Below are positions 49,721 to 57,685 of a DNA stretch of 64,000 bases, piece after piece. Below the pieces are notes generated by a model that was not told the DNA's origin, made no database searches, and saw nothing but the letters and a program-made list of their open reading frames with translations. Each line of letters begins with the position of its first letter. Within the stretch, counting starts at the first letter, position 1. The stretch is from Ktedonobacter racemifer DSM 44963 (GTDB lineage: Bacteria; Chloroflexota; Ktedonobacteria; Ktedonobacterales; Ktedonobacteraceae): NCBI RefSeq assembly GCF_000178855.1, contig NZ_ADVG01000006.1, positions 1 to 64,000 of the forward strand, in the 5' to 3' direction. Position numbers and translations under genes: made by a program.

Positions 49721-50725
49721 ATGAAAAAGGAGTCTGTACGTTGCAGACCCCTTTTAGGAGAGGATGTAGAGGAGATCCGTATGGAGGAAGGCACCAAAGG
49801 CGGGCAGCCCCCACAGCAGGCACTAGAGCCAGTGCTACAAGAGGAAGTACCGTTCCGAGATCATACGATTACAGCCGTCAAGCTCGCAGACGGGCGTTAT
49901 GCCGTAGTCTTGCGCTGGGTGTGTGAAGCGCTGAATCTGGACCCCTCCGGCCAGGTACAGCGTATCCAGAGGACGGCAACCATCGCAGGCGAGTTACTTC
50001 GGGTAAGGGTGCAGCCCCGTGCCAGGGCAGAAAAGCCCCGGCGTGGCGGTGGAGCGCAGATCATGCCTGTGCTCACGTTGCGCGGGTTCTCTCCCTGGAT
50101 TCTAGGGATTAACCCCGGCGAGGTGGAAGAAGACCCCGGCAACCCAGCGCAGGCCGAGCATATACGTGAGATGATTAGAGCCTACCAGCAGGAAGCGATA
50201 GATGTACTGTACTCTCACTTTATGCAGAGAGCGGAAAGCCACAGCCACCCGGCTCTCCCACTTCCTAGTAGCAGCAGTGTAGCAAGCATTATACCCGTTC
50301 AGCCGAGCGCGCCACCACCAAACGCGACGCACGCGGAGCTAGCAACATATCATGCTGCTATGGCCTTGTGGCATCGTTGGCAGGCCGACCACCACGCGGA
50401 GGAATGGCGTGGAGAGATCGACACATGGCGCGGCTCAGTTGAGGCCCGCCTGGAGAGTGAGAAGGAGCTACTATCACTCATCCCAGAGGTGCTAGAGCGG
50501 TTAGGGCCGGAGAAGCTTAGCACAGAGCATCAGACCACCATACGAGGCATGGTCAAGCGGCTGAGTGACCTTACTGGCACACCGTACCAGACCATCTACT
50601 GGGAGCTTGCGCAGGCGTTTCAAGCGCCCCGCTATGAGGAGCTTCTAGAGAGCCAGTACCCAGCCGTGTTTGAGTGGTTTAGGAAACGTATCGAAGCAGC
50701 AAAGCAACGCAAAGGGCGAGCGTGA
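49721..50725 (+). CDS. Phage-antirepressor-like protein
   Basis: About 334 residues. The N-terminal part (VPFRDHTITAVKLADGRYAVVLRWVCEALNLDPSGQVQRIQRTATIAGELLRVRV, then MPVLTLRGFSPWILGINP and IREMIRAYQQEAIDVLYSHF) matches the P22 antirepressor N-terminal/BRO-like domain. The C-terminal part (IRGMVKRLSDLTGTPYQTIYWELAQAFQAPRYEELLESQYPAVFEWF) resembles the ORF6C domain. Start ATG 49721 (GGAG nine bases upstream) or 49781 (AGAGGAG). Antirepressors relieve repressors by binding them; the target is unknown here. Confidence 0.8.
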   Translation: MKKESVRCRPLLGEDVEEIRMEEGTKGGQPPQQALEPVLQEEVPFRDHTITAVKLADGRYAVVLRWVCEALNLDPSGQVQRIQRTATIAGELLRVRVQPRARAEKPRRGGGAQIMPVLTLRGFSPWILGINPGEVEEDPGNPAQAEHIREMIRAYQQEAIDVLYSHFMQRAESHSHPALPLPSSSSVASIIPVQPSAPPPNATHAELATYHAAMALWHRWQADHHAEEWRGEIDTWRGSVEARLESEKELLSLIPEVLERLGPEKLSTEHQTTIRGMVKRLSDLTGTPYQTIYWELAQAFQAPRYEELLESQYPAVFEWFRKRIEAAKQRKGRA

Positions 50726-50833
50726 CGCCCAACCAAGGGTCACAACCCACGCCACCAGGCGAAAGAGTGACGCCCGAGACAAGTCACAGGTTGCAGCTCC
50801 AGCTCACAGCGTGACCGTGGATCCACAGTCACA
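50721..50833. repeat. TGTGAC dyad cluster, locus 13
   Basis: Dyads at 50721-50744, 50766-50787 (short) and 50810-50833. The first begins inside the stop region of the antirepressor-like gene. Confidence 0.82.
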
Positions 50834-50905
50834 CCGACGCGGCAGGGGGCGAGAATAACGTTACATCCATGCGTAACGAAACAGGGAGAGCGAGGAGTAG
50901 AAGCT

Positions 50906-51196
50906 ATGACCAATGAAGAGCAGCAGAAGAGAGAGCGAGAAGCCGCCCTGTACGGCCCAGCAGGGCAGGCTGATTATGAGGCAGGGGACATCGTAAAATA
51001 CCTTGATCCGCATAACCGCCAGAGCGACAAGCTACAGCAGGGCAAGCTTATTTTTGTGAGAGCACCCGGCGAGGGGGTCAGAGGAGGTGTGGTACATCCT
51101 ACCTCTTTTTACGTGTTACCCCGGTTCGGGGGATTCCCCATCGTGATCTACGCCTCAGATATCGTTGAACTCGTCAGCAGGGCAGCAGACAAGTAG
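50906..51196 (+). CDS. Small protein of unknown function
   Basis: A 96-residue protein (AGQADYEAGDIVKYLDPHNRQSDKLQQGKLIFVRAPGEGVRGGVVHPTSFYVLPRFGGFPIVIYASDIVELV), beta-rich, resembling small SH3-like or KOW-like barrels. ATG at 50906 with GAGGAG. Stands alone before the promoter of the replication-initiator-like gene. Confidence 0.6.
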   Translation: MTNEEQQKREREAALYGPAGQADYEAGDIVKYLDPHNRQSDKLQQGKLIFVRAPGEGVRGGVVHPTSFYVLPRFGGFPIVIYASDIVELVSRAADK

Positions 51197-51218
51197 AAAC
51201 AGTAGTAGTAATGATATC

Positions 51219-51330
51219 TTGACGCCGCTACAGAAGGGGCGTATATTAGCAACATCACAATAAAAGAACAGCGACACCGTCGAGTCTGCCAAACATAAAC
51301 GGTGCCGCTGCTCTCTAAAACTCATTGACT
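51219..51330 (+). promoter_or_regulatory. Promoter and leader hairpin of the initiator-like gene
   Basis: TTGACG (51219-51224), 17-bp spacer, TATATT (51242-51247). In the leader AGCGACACCGT and ACGGTGCCGCT (about 51270-51312) form a hairpin with one mismatch and a long loop. Confidence 0.7.
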
Positions 51331-51347
51331 GTGAGGTTTAATTTATC

Positions 51348-52925
51348 ATGTCTAGTATAGCAGCCTTGCCTAGCACCATGCAAGGGGGGAGACTCTTTTC
51401 CGTCGCTGAATTTCCTATAGCGACCGAAAATACAACCCATTCCCATGAGCAGCAGCCCGCTCTCGATGAGCAGAGCGACGACCAGCGCGCCTATGCGGAG
51501 TTCACGGAAGCATTGCGCCGTGAACTATCTGCCAACTGGATAGGCGGATATTGCCAGATGCCGGACGCAGTGAGAAATGACCCAGACCTCGGTAACAGCG
51601 CGAAGCTTGTCTATGAGCAACTACTTTCCTATATGTGGCTGAAGACTGATCGATGTTGGCCCTCGCAGACCACCATTGCCGAAGCGCTAGGTATCAGCCG
51701 CCGCACGGTCATACGTGCCTGCGAGGAATTGTACCAGCGCGGGCATATCGAGAAGTGGCGGCGCGGCCTCTGTCGTACCAATGTGTATTTTGTGAATCCT
51801 ATCTCATTCGCCCGATCTTTCCGACGTACCCATCGGGAGGAGCCAAGTGTTGCCGTGTTGGCAGCCGACAACCAGGCCCGCCGTGTGGATATTTCCCAGC
51901 TTCCACCAGCGCCCGATCCTGCGCTAGAGCATATGTTACAAAGCATGTGTCAAAATGACACTTCTGGAAGTGACACGATGTCACATCAGGAGGTGTCAGA
52001 ATGTCACCCAAAACATACGAAAAGCAACCATATTCAAGGGAAACATACTCTTGATAGTTCTCGAAGCGCCAGAGGCGCAGAGCCAAAAAAGGAAGAGTTT
52101 TACACCCGGCCCGAGACTATACGAAGAGATGAGGATATCACCACCGAAACAGGTACGAGGGAACCCGAACCCGCAACCCAGGAACCGAAACCCGAAAATC
52201 GAAATACGGTAGCCTCTCAGGAAAGGCCCGCCGCGCCGCCTTGCCCGATCTATGTAGAAACCTATCTAGCCCGGCTCTCCGAGCGGTTTAACGACCTGCA
52301 ACCCAAAGCCAGCCGGACGCGAGCCGCCAAGCTATACCACCGCGCCCGCGCTGCTGGATGCCTGGACGAATACGAGTTCGTGGGCAGCACTGATAGCCCT
52401 GAACCCTACTGGATAGCAGCCGCCGAGGCCGCGACCGTTGCCAAGCTTCAGCGTCCCGGTGAGGCGGGCATAACGAAAGTGGTCAAAGGCAGGAAGGTTG
52501 CAATGCCGTACTTCTTCTCCTGCCTGGAGGGGTTAGTAGGAAAGGCCGAGCAGGAGCGCGCCGCCTATGACGCCGTGATCCAGGACCTACAATCCCAGGC
52601 CCAGGCCGAGCAGCTAGCGCCAGAGCCGGAGGCCCAAGAGCCAACCTACCAGCCGGAGCAGGAATGCCCACGCCAGGACGACACCGAGGCCCAGGAGCCA
52701 GAGCCAACGACCGCGCCAGCTCCAAGCCAGGAGCCAGAGGCCCAGGAGGCCGAGCAGGAAGCCCCGCATCAGGAGCCAGAGGCCCAGGAGCAACCCTACC
52801 AGGGAGGCTACACCGTTGAATACCAGCCAAGCCAGGAGTCGCAGCGCGTTGACTTGCGCGAGATCAACCCGGTTGCTGCCGATGTGCTAGCTCGCATCAG
52901 GGCGCGCCGCCGTGGTAGCGCGTGA
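51348..52925 (+). CDS. Replication-initiator-like winged-helix protein
   Basis: A 525-residue protein. Residues about 60-160 (GGYCQMPDAVRNDPDLGNSAKLVYEQLLSYMWLKTDRCWPSQTTIAEALGISRRTVIRACEELYQRGHIEKWRRGLCRTNVYFV) form the helix_turn_helix_36 / RepA-N-like winged helix of plasmid and phage initiators. A second helical part (about 300-395) is followed by an acidic Glu/Pro/Gln tail. ATG at 51348 with GAGGTTT. Closest candidate for the Rep protein of the iteron region at 54.4-54.9 kb. No helicase or primase motif. Confidence 0.75.
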   Translation: MSSIAALPSTMQGGRLFSVAEFPIATENTTHSHEQQPALDEQSDDQRAYAEFTEALRRELSANWIGGYCQMPDAVRNDPDLGNSAKLVYEQLLSYMWLKTDRCWPSQTTIAEALGISRRTVIRACEELYQRGHIEKWRRGLCRTNVYFVNPISFARSFRRTHREEPSVAVLAADNQARRVDISQLPPAPDPALEHMLQSMCQNDTSGSDTMSHQEVSECHPKHTKSNHIQGKHTLDSSRSARGAEPKKEEFYTRPETIRRDEDITTETGTREPEPATQEPKPENRNTVASQERPAAPPCPIYVETYLARLSERFNDLQPKASRTRAAKLYHRARAAGCLDEYEFVGSTDSPEPYWIAAAEAATVAKLQRPGEAGITKVVKGRKVAMPYFFSCLEGLVGKAEQERAAYDAVIQDLQSQAQAEQLAPEPEAQEPTYQPEQECPRQDDTEAQEPEPTTAPAPSQEPEAQEAEQEAPHQEPEAQEQPYQGGYTVEYQPSQESQRVDLREINPVAADVLARIRARRRGSA

Positions 52926-52938
52926 TCCTGGTGGAGTG

Positions 52939-53185
52939 CGTGACGCGTGGCCAAGAGTCACACTCAGCGCCAGGCGCCGCGCATGTGACCGGCCGTAGGC
53001 GTCACAGTGGAGACCTCCAACTGCGATGTGGGACACCCGAGCAATGTCACACACTCCGCCAGGTCTGCGAGATGTGACCCCGGACCGGCAGTCACACCGC
53101 GAGCTGGAGCACTGACGTGTGACTGTTGGGTATTGTCACGTGGATGCCGGCCAGACGCATGCGTGACATCCAGCTCCGCGTCACG
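52939..53185. repeat. Array of six TGTGAC dyads, locus 14
   Basis: Copies at 52939-52962, 52984-53006, 53027-53051, 53073-53096, 53118-53141 and 53162-53185, periods 43-46 bp. The largest cluster in the window, filling the gap between the initiator-like gene and the gene at 53315. Confidence 0.88.
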
Positions 53186-53314
53186 TCGCTGGCGGCGATC
53201 AGCGCACCGAGGAGAGTGATCGCAGGCCGCGTACCCGCCGCCGCTGACTTGTGACTTATAATAAGGTATAGCAGTCCTAAAAGGGGCGAAGAGTAAGGAG
53301 AAGGAGAAACCGCC

Positions 53315-54313
53315 ATGAATGAGCCACCCATCGACGACCAGGGCCAGGAGCCGCCGCCGCAGGAGGAGCAACCCACCACGCGCAAGCGGGGCAGGCCCCG
53401 GAAGTGGACCAGGGAGCAGCGGCGCATAGAGCCAGTTGGCGAGGGCCGCATGTCCTTTAAGCCAGGGGACCCCCACCCGATGGATGCCCAGATTGAGGAG
53501 GCGGGCCAGTTGCGCGAGGCAATCACCCAGCAGCTAGAGCAGCTCCAGGGCCTTGTGCATGATCTGGCACAGCTCGACGACCCAGGGGCCGCAATCAGCC
53601 GCGAGGAGCAGGCCATCAGCAAGCTACTCTGGCGCATGTACGGCACGCGCAAGCACCGTGAGCACATTCTCGCTACCTTTATTGCAGCGCGCCGCCGTCG
53701 CCTGCTCCAACGATTGCAGGCCGCCGAGGCCGCGCTAGAGCAGGCCCGCGCCTTTTTGACTGCCGACGCGGGACTCTTGCCACTCCTACAGCAGACCATC
53801 GCGCAGGCCCAGGCGCATGCCCTAGCGTTGCATGGCCCGCCGCCACCAGTGCCAGGAGAAGCCCCAGGCACCCAGGAGGGCGAGGCCACCGAGAAGGAAG
53901 CCCAGGAGCAGGCCGCACCACCTGAGGAGCAGCCGGACCCACAGGCGGAGCAGCGCCACGCGCTTATGCAGAGCGCGAGCGGTGGAGACGACGCCACGAC
54001 CACCCGCGCCGCGCTGGCAGCCTACGAGGAGCGGGCGCGTATCATGCGTAACGCCATCGGGGATGCACGCGGGTCCTTTGAATGGTACTACATCCCGAAG
54101 CCAAAGGTGCGCACGCGGGAGGCCGCTGAGCTTCTGGCACGCGGTGAGGCGCTACCAGAGGGCATGCAGGAGTTTGAGGAGGAGGAGGAACCCGGCGTCT
54201 GGGGGCCATATCTCCGGTACCGTTGGTGGGAGGGCAAGGAGCGCTATAGCATCGGCTTAGGTCACGTGCGAGGCGACGATTCCAAGTTTAGCACTGAGCC
54301 GCCCATCTTCTAG
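53315..54313 (+). CDS. AT-hook and helical protein of unknown function
   Basis: A 332-residue protein. KRGRPRKW near residue 27 is an AT-hook. A helical region (about 60-165) and a Pro/Glu linker precede a C-terminal domain with FEWYYIPKPKVRTREAAELLARGEALPEGMQEF and GPYLRYRWWEGKERYSIGLGHV. ATG at 53315 with AAGGAGAAGGAG. Its place between the dyad array and the oriV-like AT-rich region, with an AT-hook, suggests binding there; this is inference. Confidence 0.65.
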   Translation: MNEPPIDDQGQEPPPQEEQPTTRKRGRPRKWTREQRRIEPVGEGRMSFKPGDPHPMDAQIEEAGQLREAITQQLEQLQGLVHDLAQLDDPGAAISREEQAISKLLWRMYGTRKHREHILATFIAARRRRLLQRLQAAEAALEQARAFLTADAGLLPLLQQTIAQAQAHALALHGPPPPVPGEAPGTQEGEATEKEAQEQAAPPEEQPDPQAEQRHALMQSASGGDDATTTRAALAAYEERARIMRNAIGDARGSFEWYYIPKPKVRTREAAELLARGEALPEGMQEFEEEEEPGVWGPYLRYRWWEGKERYSIGLGHVRGDDSKFSTEPPIF

Positions 54314-54364
54314 GGGGCCTCTGAGTATTAATGGAACGAAAACGCACGCTTAGGGCGATCCGCA

Positions 54365-54860
54365 ATCCCTGTTATTTAGGGTGCATTGATCCTATCACCC
54401 AGCAGAGCACGCGCCCGCATTACCCGCTTACTTGTGACTGATAAATAAGCTATATAGCCCTAACTCAGAGCCTTTACCCCAAAAAAAGGCCAAAAAATGA
54501 CCATTTTTACCATACTTGTGACTAATAAATAAATTATACAGCCCTAAATAAGCACATTAAATAACAGGGAATAGCAGGTATTTATAGGCACAAAATAAGC
54601 TCATCAATAAATTAGGGCTAAAAAATACTATATACAGCCCTAAATAAGCACATTAAATAACAGGGAATATCAGTAAATAACAGGGATATATAAGGGATTA
54701 AAAATATGTTTATCAGCCCTAAGTATCGAATTAGGGTTACTATTAAGCTTTTCCAGTCACAAGTCAGCGGGCAAAGGCAGGCGCGGATTGCAGGCCGGAG
54801 ATCTCTCTGGTATACTGTGTCCTGTTTATACCTGTTCTTCCCTGTTATTTCTTGATAGGA
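54365..54860. repeat. Iteron-rich AT-rich region, oriV candidate
   Basis: About 500 bp, very AT-rich. A perfect 39-bp direct repeat lies at 54535-54573 and 54631-54669 (each starts TATACAGCCCTAAATAAG). The core AAATAACAGGGA recurs at about 54654-54665 and 54675-54686, and inverted at about 54367-54380 and 54838-54850. CAGCCCTAA or its complement occurs at least six times, and ACTTGTGACT-ATAAATAA twice (about 54430 and 54514). No ORF. This is the pattern of an iteron-regulated replication origin. Confidence 0.8.
54788..54816 (+). promoter_or_regulatory. Promoter of the gene at 54871
   Basis: TTGCAG (54788-54793), 17-bp spacer, TATACT (54811-54816), followed by an inverted origin iteron core before the AGGAGGTC ribosome site. 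Iteron binding could thus repress this gene. Confidence 0.72.
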
Positions 54861-54870
54861 GGTCGCACCC

Positions 54871-56058
54871 GTGGCATTCGTGCGGAAGCCGCGTTATACG
54901 CTCGAAGAGTGCTATAGCGCGCTTGACATTCACCCAAAGACCTTCCGGCGCTGGCTCACTGACGCCAACATGCAGCCGGAGCGCAGCCGCGCTGACGAGC
55001 GCATCAAATATCTCACCCATGAGCAGCTTGAGCACCTGGCACGAATTTATGGCCGACCGTGGCCGCCACAGGTGTCAGAGGAGGAGCACCAGCCTGAGCT
55101 TGTCCCGGCCCAGGCGTACAAGCTCCTGCTTGAGCAACTTGCAGAGGCCCAACAGGAGGCCCAGGAGCTACGGGCCAGCCTGGACACCCTCAGCACCCGG
55201 CAGGAGGTCATACAGGGCGGGCTAGAGGCCCAGCAGACCCGCCAGCAGCAGGCCCGCGAGCAGGCCGAGCAGGAAGCAATCAGACTGATCACGCACGAAC
55301 TGCAAACGAAGCAGAACATAGAGGCCCTGATCGCGGAGGATATCCGCTTGCGCGAGGTATCGGAGGAGGCCACCCGCCAGCAGCAGCAGGCCAACGAGCG
55401 CCTTGATGCGCAGCGGCAGGAGCTAGGCACCCTGAAGGCACGCCTTGAGCAGCAGGGCCAGCAGTTCGCACAGGAGCTAGGGACCTTGCAGACTCAGGCC
55501 GAGGAGCAGCGTGCCATGCTGGACGAGGCCAGAGCAACCATTGAGGCGCAGAGCCAACGGCTTAGCGACCTAGAGGCGAGGCTTGAGCAGCAGGCCCAGC
55601 GCATTGACGCGGGGGAGAAGGCCCAGGAGGCCGCGCACCGGGAGCAGCAGCAGGCGGAGCAACGTCTCAGTGCCCAGACGCGAGAGGCGGAGCAGCGCCT
55701 ACACGCTCAGGTGCAGGAGGCCCAGGAGGCCGCCCAACGGAGCCAGGAGCAGGCGCTTGCCGCCTTGCAGCGCGACCTGCTTGCCGAGGTTGAGCGCAGG
55801 ATGCAGGCGCGAGAGGCCCAACATACCCGCGAAAACACGACCCTGCTCGACATTGTGGAGAAGGCCAGGACCGCCGCCGCCGTCGCCGTGCAGGAGGTTG
55901 AGGGCTTGCAGCAACAGCTCCAACGCGAGCAGGCCGCCCGTACCGAGCTAGAGCAACGCCTCAAGCAACTTCAGGCCACCCAGGCGAGCCAGCCATCCCC
56001 TACTACACGCAAACAGCGGGGTGGCAAGAAGACCACACCGGGCGATCCCCAGGCGTGA
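54871..56058 (+). CDS. HTH and long coiled-coil DNA-binding protein
   Basis: A 395-residue protein. Residues about 5-60 (RYTLEECYSALDIHPKTFRRWLTDANMQPERSRADERIKYLTHEQLEHLARIYGR) are a MerR-like HTH. Residues about 85-380 are an almost unbroken Gln/Glu/Ala-rich coiled coil. A basic end (TTRKQRGGKKTT) follows. The GTG start at 54871 has AGGAGGTC. Same plan as the gene at 41431 but longer; resembles KfrA-type plasmid proteins, which bind DNA and stabilise plasmids. It lies directly beside the oriV-like region. Confidence 0.75.
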   Translation: MAFVRKPRYTLEECYSALDIHPKTFRRWLTDANMQPERSRADERIKYLTHEQLEHLARIYGRPWPPQVSEEEHQPELVPAQAYKLLLEQLAEAQQEAQELRASLDTLSTRQEVIQGGLEAQQTRQQQAREQAEQEAIRLITHELQTKQNIEALIAEDIRLREVSEEATRQQQQANERLDAQRQELGTLKARLEQQGQQFAQELGTLQTQAEEQRAMLDEARATIEAQSQRLSDLEARLEQQAQRIDAGEKAQEAAHREQQQAEQRLSAQTREAEQRLHAQVQEAQEAAQRSQEQALAALQRDLLAEVERRMQAREAQHTRENTTLLDIVEKARTAAAVAVQEVEGLQQQLQREQAARTELEQRLKQLQATQASQPSPTTRKQRGGKKTTPGDPQA

Positions 56059-56098
56059 CATTAGCCCAGCGCACCGACACAACCAGGAGCACCGACGA

Positions 56099-56166
56099 GG
56101 TGACGGATACCAGGAGTCACACATGCACCTGGCCGGCCACCATGTGACACCCGATCCGCAGTCACA
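56099..56166. repeat. TGTGAC dyad pair, locus 15
   Basis: Dyads at 56099-56121 and 56143-56166, spacer with CACCTGGCCGGCC. Sequence from 56167 to 56290 shows nothing further. Confidence 0.82.
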
Positions 56167-56290
56167 CGCTACGACGAGACTTCCCCGCGCCGAGGGGGAG
56201 CGGAGAGAGCGCCACGTTGCACCGGGCAACACGGCCCACTCCACCGACCCCAGGCAGCGGGACCCCTCCGGGCTGAGGCCCGTCTGGTAA

Positions 56291-56435
56291 GGCAAGATAA
56301 AGAGGGCATGGCCTGTATAGCAGGATGTATAGCTTTGATGTGGGAGTGAGCTTATAGAGTGGTCTATGCTGCTAGCAAATTGTATAGTGGCTAGAAGCGC
56401 CTGTATAGCTAATGCTATACTACCTCTATCTTGCC
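56291..56435. promoter_or_regulatory. oriT / relaxosome operator candidate
   Basis: GGCAAGATA-AA-GAGG at 56291-56305 faces CCTCTATCTTGCC at 56423-56435. Between them TGTATAGC or TGTATAGT occurs at 56314, 56326, 56381 and 56402, and the dyad GTATAGC (56403-56409) / GCTATAC (56414-56420) overlaps a TATACT -10. Placed directly upstream of the MobC-like and relaxase genes, as oriT regions usually are. Confidence 0.6.
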
Positions 56436-56451
56436 TTTGAAGGGGTAGTGA

Positions 56452-56967
56452 ATGCCAAAGGAACAATTTAATGTGCGCCTGGACACGACGTTAAAACGTG
56501 CGTTGCAGGACCGGGCAAACGAGGCGGGGCAACCGCTAACACAGGTGCTTGAGCGTTATATCAGTGAAGGGCTTGCCAGGGATAAGGGCGCAACCATTGA
56601 GGCGAGCACCGTCCCTGTGATCCGCGCCGCGATCCGTGAGGAGATGCAGCGAAGTATGGAGACGTTGACCGCGCAGATACATCAGGATGTGCAGCAGATC
56701 AGCCGCCGCGATACCGACCGGCTTGCAGCCCTTACGGTCAAAGCCGCCCGGAGCGCGGGCATCGGGCAGCGTCTTGTATACACTCTGCTCGCGGAGGAGG
56801 TTGGCGAGGAGGCCGCCGACCGCGTGTTTGAGCGAGCTGTGACCTTGACCGCGAAAGAGCTAGTTGCTCGTTCCTCTCCACCACCATCATCCTCGAAGAC
56901 AACCCGCCAGGAAGACCAGGGCGCAGCCGAGGAGAGTGGCGAGGAAGGGAAGGAAACCGGGGCATGA
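56452..56967 (+). CDS. MobC-like relaxosome accessory protein (ribbon-helix-helix)
   Basis: A 171-residue protein. FNVRLDTTLKRALQDRANEAGQPLTQVLERYISEGL at the N-terminus is an RHH DNA-binding domain. A helical middle and a Ser/Glu-rich disordered end follow. ATG at 56452 with GAAGGGG; its stop overlaps the relaxase start (ATGA). Proteins of this kind bind oriT and help load the relaxase; the repeated TGTATAGC sites upstream are its likely target. Confidence 0.78.
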   Translation: MPKEQFNVRLDTTLKRALQDRANEAGQPLTQVLERYISEGLARDKGATIEASTVPVIRAAIREEMQRSMETLTAQIHQDVQQISRRDTDRLAALTVKAARSAGIGQRLVYTLLAEEVGEEAADRVFERAVTLTAKELVARSSPPPSSSKTTRQEDQGAAEESGEEGKETGA

Positions 56968-57647
56968 TTGTACGTGGGCGCTACGTTAGCTCTAAGGGAA
57001 GCCACCGGGCCGCGCTTGGGCACAAGCTTGGCGGGCACCTCAAGTATCTCCAATATCGGGCACTGGGAGCGGAGGAGACGCGGGAAGATCGCGCTATCTT
57101 CTCGAAGGCCGAAGATAACGTAGCGCGCCCCGAAGTCATCAAGGACGTGATGGACCACGCCCACTACTACGCAGCCTACCATAAGCTTATTCTTTCTCCA
57201 AGCGAGAATGAGCCGGTAGGAGACTGGCAGGAGTGGACGCGAGCCGTTATGCGTGACATGGAGGAGCGCCAGAGCAAAGAATTGCGCTGGTACGCTGTTC
57301 TCCACCAGAACACCGACAACCCCCATGTCCATGTCGTGATCGCAGGTAAGGGCCAGAGCACCGACACGGGAAAAGAGAGCCTAGTCAAGATCGGCAAGGA
57401 GGACTACGAGGCCATGCGCGAGAGCGGGCGCGCCCATAGCGATTATGAATGGTTGCGCGAGCAGCGCCAGCATGTATGGGAGGCTGAGCGGGAGGCCCAG
57501 CGCCGCGAGCGGGAAGAACACCGCGCCCTGATGCGCTCTCTTCACACCCGCGTCAGAACGGCCCGTTCTCTCATAGAGAGCACAGGCGAGGGCCTGAATC
57601 GGCTTGCCCGGCCTGTCGATGATAACCCACTCCTTGACGACAGATAG
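56964..57647 (+). CDS. Small HxH conjugative relaxase
   Basis: A 227-residue relaxase domain without helicase or primase extension. HQNTDNPHVHVVIAGKG near residue 113 is the HxDTxNxHxHxxI-type metal motif (motif III) of the MobA/TraI HUH group. Tyr in HAHYYAAYHKLILS near 68 or in GRYVSSKG is a candidate nucleophile. The C-terminal third is a charged helix. Start ATG overlaps the MobC-like stop. It would nick oriT and lead the strand into the recipient. Short for a relaxase (many exceed 300 residues). Confidence 0.82.
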   Translation: MIVRGRYVSSKGSHRAALGHKLGGHLKYLQYRALGAEETREDRAIFSKAEDNVARPEVIKDVMDHAHYYAAYHKLILSPSENEPVGDWQEWTRAVMRDMEERQSKELRWYAVLHQNTDNPHVHVVIAGKGQSTDTGKESLVKIGKEDYEAMRESGRAHSDYEWLREQRQHVWEAEREAQRREREEHRALMRSLHTRVRTARSLIESTGEGLNRLARPVDDNPLLDDR

Positions 57648-57685
57648 CGAGAGATACACGCGAGAAAGAGAAGGTTGTATGACGT

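Noticed and set aside
52939-53185. CRISPR array
   Set aside because: The units are palindromic, vary in sequence, and spacers are about 21 bp with a shared core; no cas genes are present.
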